This document shows positions 58,538 to 64,000 of a stretch of 64,000 nucleotides of DNA, piece after piece (positions within the stretch are counted from its first letter, which is position 1; the number at the start of each line of letters is the position of its first letter). The notes under the pieces are model-generated. The model saw nothing but the letters and a program-made list of their open reading frames with translations. It did no database searches and was not told where the DNA came from. The stretch is taken from assembly GCA_010405405.1 (NCBI GenBank), contig MU004236.1, positions 1,742,070 to 1,806,069 of the forward strand. The letters are read 5' to 3'. This DNA is from Microthyrium microscopicum. Its lineage: Eukaryota; Ascomycota; Dothideomycetes; Microthyriales; Microthyriaceae. Made by a program: the position numbers and the translations under genes.

Positions 58538-59188
58538 CTATATTGGTTGGGAAACCGCCAAGGCGTAGATAGACGTGACAGGCTGATAGCCGTCAAAGAC
58601 GACGCAGCAGAGCAGCTGAGGAACGAACTGTTCTGAGTGTTTGTGGTGTGAAGTGGATGGGGCAAGGCTGTGATCCAGTATTTCCACAGTCAAAGCATCC
58701 ACTGACGTTCGAGTGTACCATGGCGCATACGGTAGATCTGTCGAGTCCCTACCAAAGGCGCTGGTCTGGTCCGCGAAGGCCTGAAAAGAAACGAAATCTC
58801 TAGGAATGGTGGCAGTCAAAGTGGTGGAGCTCATTTGGCCCGTAGCAGGATCAATAGCGCGTCCTGAGTCCTGAGGGCGTTCATGAAGAAAGACCTGGAA
58901 TAAGAAGTTGGCCATCACTGCGACCGACATGCCGCCCGGCGCCTGAACAGTCAAGGAGCCGGATGGCTGAGAGCCTGAGATTGCAAAGCTCTCTAAGCTC
59001 TCGCCAAAATATTCAGGGTCTTCTAGAATTGCGGCCATGAGAGATAACAACGGGTACCTGCAGAAGCGCCATGGAATCATGACCTCGTGAGGAAACTGTG
59101 CGATTTGACACTTCTCTTTGGAGATGTGTACAGGTGCCACAGATAGACAGACAACCAACCACAGCCTGGTTGTCAACCGCAGGCGCAA
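58538..59188 (-). CDS. Small orphan protein, uncertain
   Basis: A 216-codon open frame between the two WSC genes. The start MRLRLTTRLWLVVCLSVAPVHIS reads like a signal peptide. The body has ordinary composition (GSLTVQAPGGMSVAVMANFLFQVFLHERP, IPRDFVSFQAFADQTSAFG) with no motif I recognise. The position on the minus strand between two secreted-enzyme genes would fit a small secreted protein, but chance cannot be excluded. A competing frame overlaps its 3' end (58414-58665). Confidence 0.35.
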   Translation of the reverse strand: MRLRLTTRLWLVVCLSVAPVHISKEKCQIAQFPHEVMIPWRFCRYPLLSLMAAILEDPEYFGESLESFAISGSQPSGSLTVQAPGGMSVAVMANFLFQVFLHERPQDSGRAIDPATGQMSSTTLTATIPRDFVSFQAFADQTSAFGRDSTDLPYAPWYTRTSVDALTVEILDHSLAPSTSHHKHSEQFVPQLLCCVVFDGYQPVTSIYALAVSQPI

Positions 59189-59622
59189 TCGGTCAGGCTG
59201 AAAGCTTTGACATTAGATGGATGAAGTTGCGCCAGAACTGATGGTTGATGGAGGGCGTTTTCTCCGTGTGCAGATCTTTGACCGTGGGGGTTGGCCAATG
59301 CTCAAGACTAGTGGTTTTTGCACTCACTTGGCTAATTGCGTTAGCGCCAGACACCCATGCACGCATTCAACCAATCATTGCTTACAGTGAATTATTACAT
59401 ACCTACTCTCGCACACTATCTGGCAAATTTTATTGTCTAACGGCCAGGCAGACTCTACGGTACGCCCCAAAGGACGGACAATATCTATGCCATTGCGCGC
59501 GAGAGAAGATGGCGTCAAACGATTTCGAAAGGGCATGGAATGATAAAGTGCAGTCATTGGAAAACATCGTAGTCGATGCTATGAACCGGGTGTTTGCCGA
59601 CTCAACGACAGTCTAGCGTTCA
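59189..59622. other. Intergenic region
   Basis: Between the orphan frame and the 3' end of the WSC peroxidase gene. A plus-strand frame of 123 codons (59245-59616) has no domain and is not accepted. Confidence 0.4.
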
Positions 59623-62600
59623 TTATTGCTTCGAATATAATGATAATCTATTACCGGCGCCACATAGTTCTCCGGCTCCCGCACATTTGAAATCACAATC
59701 AGACTCTGCAGCTATCGACGTCGTGTAGGCAAAGCTGTTGGCGCAGTAGCATTCTTGACCATACTCAGTGCCAAAGTAGTTATAAGACTCACAAAATTCG
59801 GCGCAAGACTCCACAGTCATAGCTGAGCTGTCATAGTAGAATGTTGCATTGAGCAATCGGCTGCCTGCAGAATCTGGATAGCAGCCAGCGTATGTGTATC
59901 CAGGGATGGTTGGGTTGACTGGTGTCGTTGGAATCACTGCATCGATGAGCTCAAACATGCTAAGCCTATTGCCTGCCCCGCAAGTCTCTGAGACATTTGC
60001 AACACAAGCCATGTTGCAATCTGTATCAGGCTCTATCGTTGTAGGATTGGCGAAACTGTTCCCACAGTAGCACTCTGCCGCATACTCCAAGCCGTAATAA
60101 GTAAACGAACTGGAGCTACAGAATTGCTCACAAACTTCATGAGTCATAGTGTTACCACCTGTGTAGCTTCCTTGTAGTACTCGATTGCTTACAGTATCGG
60201 AGTAACAACCCGTATAACGGTATCCTCCCGCAGTGGTCGGCCGTTCGTAAAGACTGAGACGACTTCCGGATCCACACAGGTTTGTCTGATTTCCGGAACA
60301 GCTCATTGAGCAATCTGACTCTGGAGCTTGTGTGCTTGCAGCCGCCAAAGAAGCTCCGCAGTAGCACTCTCTTCCATACTCCATACCAAAGTAAGTCGGA
60401 CCCGGTCCACAAAACGCTGCGCAAGTCTCTGGGGTCATAGTGTTGCTCGCTGTTGACGCTCCAGCGAGTGCTCTGGGATTAAGCGGATCCGTGAAGCACC
60501 CCGCGTATTGATATCCGGCTATGGTTGGATTGACTTTGGGCACGTACAGTGCGTTCTTATAGACGCTCAAGCGATTGCCATTTCCACAAGTCTCCTCGAC
60601 TTCGCCTCCACAAGGCATAGAACAGTCGCCTGACCGAGCTGGGCTTCCGGTATTTGTACTGCCACAATAGCATTCAGCGCCGTACTCAAGTCCGAAGAGG
60701 GCGAAACTTGAGCAGTAGGTCGAGCACTTTTCTATGGTTTGTGCCGAGTCTCCACTATAGTCCCCGACAATACTGCGATTTGACGCCGAGTCAACGAAGC
60801 ACCCGAGATAGGTGTATGCTGTAGACGAAGGAGAGGCCGATGAAGTAGCTGAAGTTGCTGTTGCCACTGCGACAGAGGAGGAGGCCGGAATGGCTGATGA
60901 CGTAAGGCCCGACAAAGACGCCAAACCTGACGACGACGGAGAGATCGTCGAGGAGAACACCGAAGAATAGATTGCCGTACTCAAATTTAATGCTGCACTA
61001 TATGTGGCTATAGGTGAACTTGATGTAGTGGATTTGTTGAAGACAGCAGACGTCGATGCTAGAGTTGTACTTGGCATGGAAGATGTGTTGAGGTAGGAAG
61101 ATATTCCACTTGAAGCGGAAGAAATAGAGCTCGACAAAGATGAGCTCGAAATATTCGTAACAAAAGATCCGCAGGTTGCACTCAAGTAATCAAGACCTTG
61201 AAAAGTAATAGATTGCGTAGCTCCGTTTATGTCGAGCCGAACTGAATTTCTTTGGGCTGCCGGAATGGCATAAGTGGCTGAAAATATTAAGTAGGGGCCA
61301 ATTGTGCTGTTTGAAGTCATTGAAACACTTTTGAATGTCAGAGAAGGCACTGGAACTGGTAGTCTTGTAACTGGGATGGTGAGATTTAGAGACGGTGTTG
61401 GGCTAGATGCTGTGGTAAGGACAGCAGCAGTTATTGTGAGAGCCAAATTGCCGGAGGAATCTGGTGTTCCACTAACACAACTTTGAGCACGTTGATATAG
61501 CACCGTATCTTGAACCGGAAAGCCCAGACCATTGTTGTTGTTGATGTGGTTTCCTCCATTACTGAATGTGACAATCACACGGAAGGAAGATATGGATGAG
61601 CTTGCAGGAATTTGAGCTGAGAATCCGTAGAACTAAAGTGCAATAGTCAGTGACTCCGGTTTGGAAACATGAGTATAGGATCTAAAGACGTACCGCAAAA
61701 GTGTTATCAAAACCAGTAGCAGCTCCAGTGAATGCTGTGTTGATGGTGCATCCACTGCATGCGGCACCAGAACGGTCATTGTAAGCCAGTTGAACCGTCG
61801 AAATTTGGTCGAAAGGAGCAGTGGTCGTCAAAATCCGAATCTCCCCACTAAAGATCAAAGAAGTGCCATCGCCGCTTATGGCCAATTGAAGATCTACTGG
61901 CTTGACCTCGTAGACGGTAATGGGATCAGTCAGAGCAACGCCAGTGGGAACTATTTCGATCAATTGCTGAAGAACAGTCGCGCAGGTGCTACGATAAGTT
62001 CCAGGATCCGCCATTTGCTTGATGGTAACATTGTTGTCCGCTCCGAAGATTACTTGGTCAGAGCATCTACCAGACGCATGACAATTTCCGGATAGCAGTG
62101 GATCTTTGCTGGTTCCAGTTGTGTATTCCACTGCTATCTTTTCATCATATGCTCCAGTTGTGCTATCAAAAGTCTGCACATCTCCTGGATATGTGCCAGC
62201 TTTCACAATGAGCGGGAAATCAACGGAATGGACTCCGCCTAAGGAGTGTCCGCAAACGACAAGTTGTATCATCGCCGCATCTGTCGCGAATCCCATACGT
62301 TGGAATTGGTTGCGAAATGTGTCGATCGAGTTTTGAGGTTGTGGTACGCCGGAAGGCCCATGGGCAGTTGCATCAATTCTTCCAGTTCGAATCTGGACAA
62401 TGGGTCCACCGCAAGCTCTGACGGCTGTATATACTCCGAGTGATAGCAAATCGGCTATGGATGATCTCGACGACAGGAAAGGCGCAAGATGAACGAGTGT
62501 AGAATTGAAGGCTGCTCCCACGTTATCGGCTCCGAAGACTCCAGTGAGCTCGAACATTAGAGAAGCATCCATTCCGCCAATGCCCTTGTTGACTCCAACT

Positions 62601-62848
62601 GCACTTCCTGGCGAAGCATCATGAAATGCTGATCGGAGCCATTCTGCAGCGGCATTCCGTCCTGCTCCATCAGCGGAAGATCCGCAGGGAGTTACTGGCC
62701 CCGAGAAAGCACGAGCGCGATATCCTGTATTAAGAAACATTATATCCTCCAATTCGTCGAAGGCAGATGGCCATGTTGGAGCCGTTGAGGCGCGAAACGG
62801 TAACCAGAGAACGCACGAGGCCAGAATCAAAGAGAGTGAGGAAGGCAT
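59623..62848 (-). CDS. Secreted haem peroxidase with four C-terminal WSC domains
   Basis: Two exons, 62848-61694 and 61632-59623, joined in frame (DNTFA then FYGFSAQIPASS), give 1054 residues. A signal peptide (MPSSLSLILASCVLWLPFRASTA) is followed by a plant-type (PF00141) peroxidase domain, about residues 25-290. The distal site reads AEWLRSAFHDAS, with the catalytic Arg and His; the proximal haem His is in VVCGHSLGGVHSVDFP. A beta-rich segment and a Ser/Thr-rich linker (about 520-630) come next. Four WSC domains follow, starting YTYLGCFVDS, YQYAGCFTDP, YRYTGCYSDT and YTYAGCYPDS, each with ECYC and CG.GNRLS. The family uses H2O2 to oxidise phenols or other donors; WSC units bind glycans. The neighbouring WSC copper-radical oxidase can make H2O2, so the two may act together at the wall or on plant polymers. 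No membrane anchor or GPI signal is seen. Confidence 0.93.
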
Positions 62849-63691
62849 GATTGAACGAGTGACTTGAGTTAGAAGTGAAAACTAAAATTCTTCAGAGAGT
62901 GAATATACCCATCATGACTATTTTCTACTAAGAATAGAGATAATCATGAACGAGCGTGCATCACGACAACAGGAGATAAAAATCTGGATTTTGAGTTAAG
63001 TCGGACCAACTCCGTAGTGCGAATTGCTAACATGGCGTGCATGGCTAGAGTATCCGTAGCGCGTGCGACACTGCCTGCGATGGGAACGGCGACTATGTTG
63101 AAATCAGAAACGACATATGGCTATCTCCCCTTAATGCTTCATGTTGGCCAGAACCCATTCGTGGAGTTTTTGAAATTGTCAACTTACAGGGGGGAGATAG
63201 GCGTTGCCAAAAATGGACAATGGACAAGCCGAGAAGAATCCCATGAAGAGTGCAGTAGGTATTTGAGATGTGGTCGTGAACATGGCTTGCGTTGAAGGTG
63301 AGGTTGGACCCAGGGGTTGGCACTAATCGCTAGCGTCACACTAAGCCTTGCTTTTTTTGTGGCCCGGGCATTTCCACTTCACCAACTGGCAACCACCAGG
63401 TTGACCGTACCACGTTCGACATCCGGTCTAAACTTGTAGGTTGCAACCAATATTATTGTGCGCACAAGACCAATCTGGCATCATTTTATTCATGTTCTTG
63501 GAATCCTCCATTCTACCAAGACTTCATGGATCCAACGCTTGACTGGAGAATCAATTATCATCCCTTATCATCCTTGACATTAATAGGTACTCTCGTCGTA
63601 GAGTTCCTCCAGTAGTATCCGTATTATATGTCCACCCAATGAGAACCCGGATGACGCCCTTTCCGTCCAAGTGATAACGAATGGAAAGAGC
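62849..63691. other. Intergenic region
   Basis: Promoter of the WSC peroxidase gene and 3' region of the GH16 gene. No gene accepted. Confidence 0.5.
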
Positions 63692-64000
63692 TCAACTGCA
63701 CTTGCCTTGCTGCCACATTTTTACCGATTTCACAATCATTCCGGAATCTGAACCTTTTCCCCAGGTTGGGTACCATTGATCTTTGGCTAGAAACTTGTTA
63801 GGCCTGAGCATGATACTGGGATCGATGAAAGTCTGAAATACCTTTGTAAAAGTCTGCGCCTGCAGTAGTTCCATCATCAACCCAAGGCTTTGATCCAGTA
63901 CCGTCTCTGCCAAGCATTGATTAGTATGTACATAAGTTGCACGTCCGAGGTAGCTGTTGACTTACGGGAAGTACCCATTGCGGCCTCCAACTGCAACATT
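63692..64000 (-). CDS. GH16 family glucanase, C-terminal end (partial)
   Basis: Three exon pieces, 64000-63966, 63906-63842 and 63786-63692, join to NVAVGGRNGYFPDGTGSKPW, VDDGTTAGADFYKAKDQWYP and TWGKGSDSGMIVKSVKMWQQ, then GKCS. This is the usual C-terminus of fungal GH16 beta-1,3(4)-glucanases of the beta-glucan-recognition type (NVAVGGxNGYFPD..GGKPW, KDQWYPTW, VKMWQQGKC). The catalytic ExDxxE part lies outside the window. The enzyme probably acts on fungal or plant beta-glucan in the wall space. It lies on the same strand as the two WSC oxidoreductases. Both introns are short (59 and 49 bases). Confidence 0.85.

Noticed and set aside
59245-59616. Plus-strand open frame of 123 codons
   Set aside because: No recognisable domain, and it lies between two minus-strand genes in likely regulatory sequence.
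1-64000. CRISPR array, bacterial operons, ribosome-binding sites
   Set aside because: The sequence is eukaryotic with spliceosomal introns; no regularly spaced repeats were found.
1-64000. tRNA genes
   Set aside because: Several GGTTCGA-like strings were checked; none had matching acceptor and anticodon arms. One lies inside the 5S gene.

Overview
The window is nuclear DNA of a filamentous ascomycete (Pezizomycotina). The evidence is many short introns (about 43-70 bases) with GT..AG ends, fungal gene families (Zn2Cys6 and Rua1-type regulators, WSC proteins, berberine-bridge oxidases, an ING/PHD protein with a very long linker), a dispersed 5S rRNA gene, and an AT-rich transposon relic that looks mutated by RIP. 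The gene content would suit the Leotiomycetes, but that is a guess.

Layout. 0-9 kb: the 3' end of a heavy-metal P-type ATPase, then two tandem minus-strand paralogues with a disordered N-terminus and a C-terminal aminoglycoside-phosphotransferase-like fold; the second has one in-frame TAG. 10-17 kb: nitronate monooxygenase, convergent with an MFS monocarboxylate-type transporter, then a 925-residue AT-hook protein. 17-25 kb, minus strand: a four-helix membrane protein, a secreted FAD-linked oxidase (BBE family), a secreted short tyrosinase, a 5S rRNA gene and an aldo/keto reductase. 25-36 kb: an F-box-like protein with an acidic repeat, a possible gene remnant, a Zn2Cys6 regulator and a Rua1-like regulator with a long empty upstream region. 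36.9-39.8 kb: a RIP-degraded piggyBac-type DNA transposon with 16-base terminal inverted repeats. 42-52 kb: a membrane protein with a DUF4097-like outer region, tRNA-splicing endonuclease subunit Sen15 with a 100-base foldback element in its upstream region, a broken hypothetical gene, an ING-family PHD protein and a Gfd2-like exonuclease, the last two divergent.

52-64 kb: the most striking part. Two secreted, modular oxidoreductases lie on the same strand: a copper-radical (glyoxal/galactose oxidase-like) enzyme with about seven WSC domains, and a haem peroxidase with four WSC domains. A GH16 glucanase follows at the window edge. The first enzyme family makes H2O2, the second uses it, and both carry glycan-binding WSC arrays, so together they look like a wall- or polysaccharide-bound peroxide pair.

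Exon boundaries were read by eye from splice signals, frame continuity and family motifs. Where this failed (5' half of the WSC oxidase, the gene near 46 kb), the entry says so.
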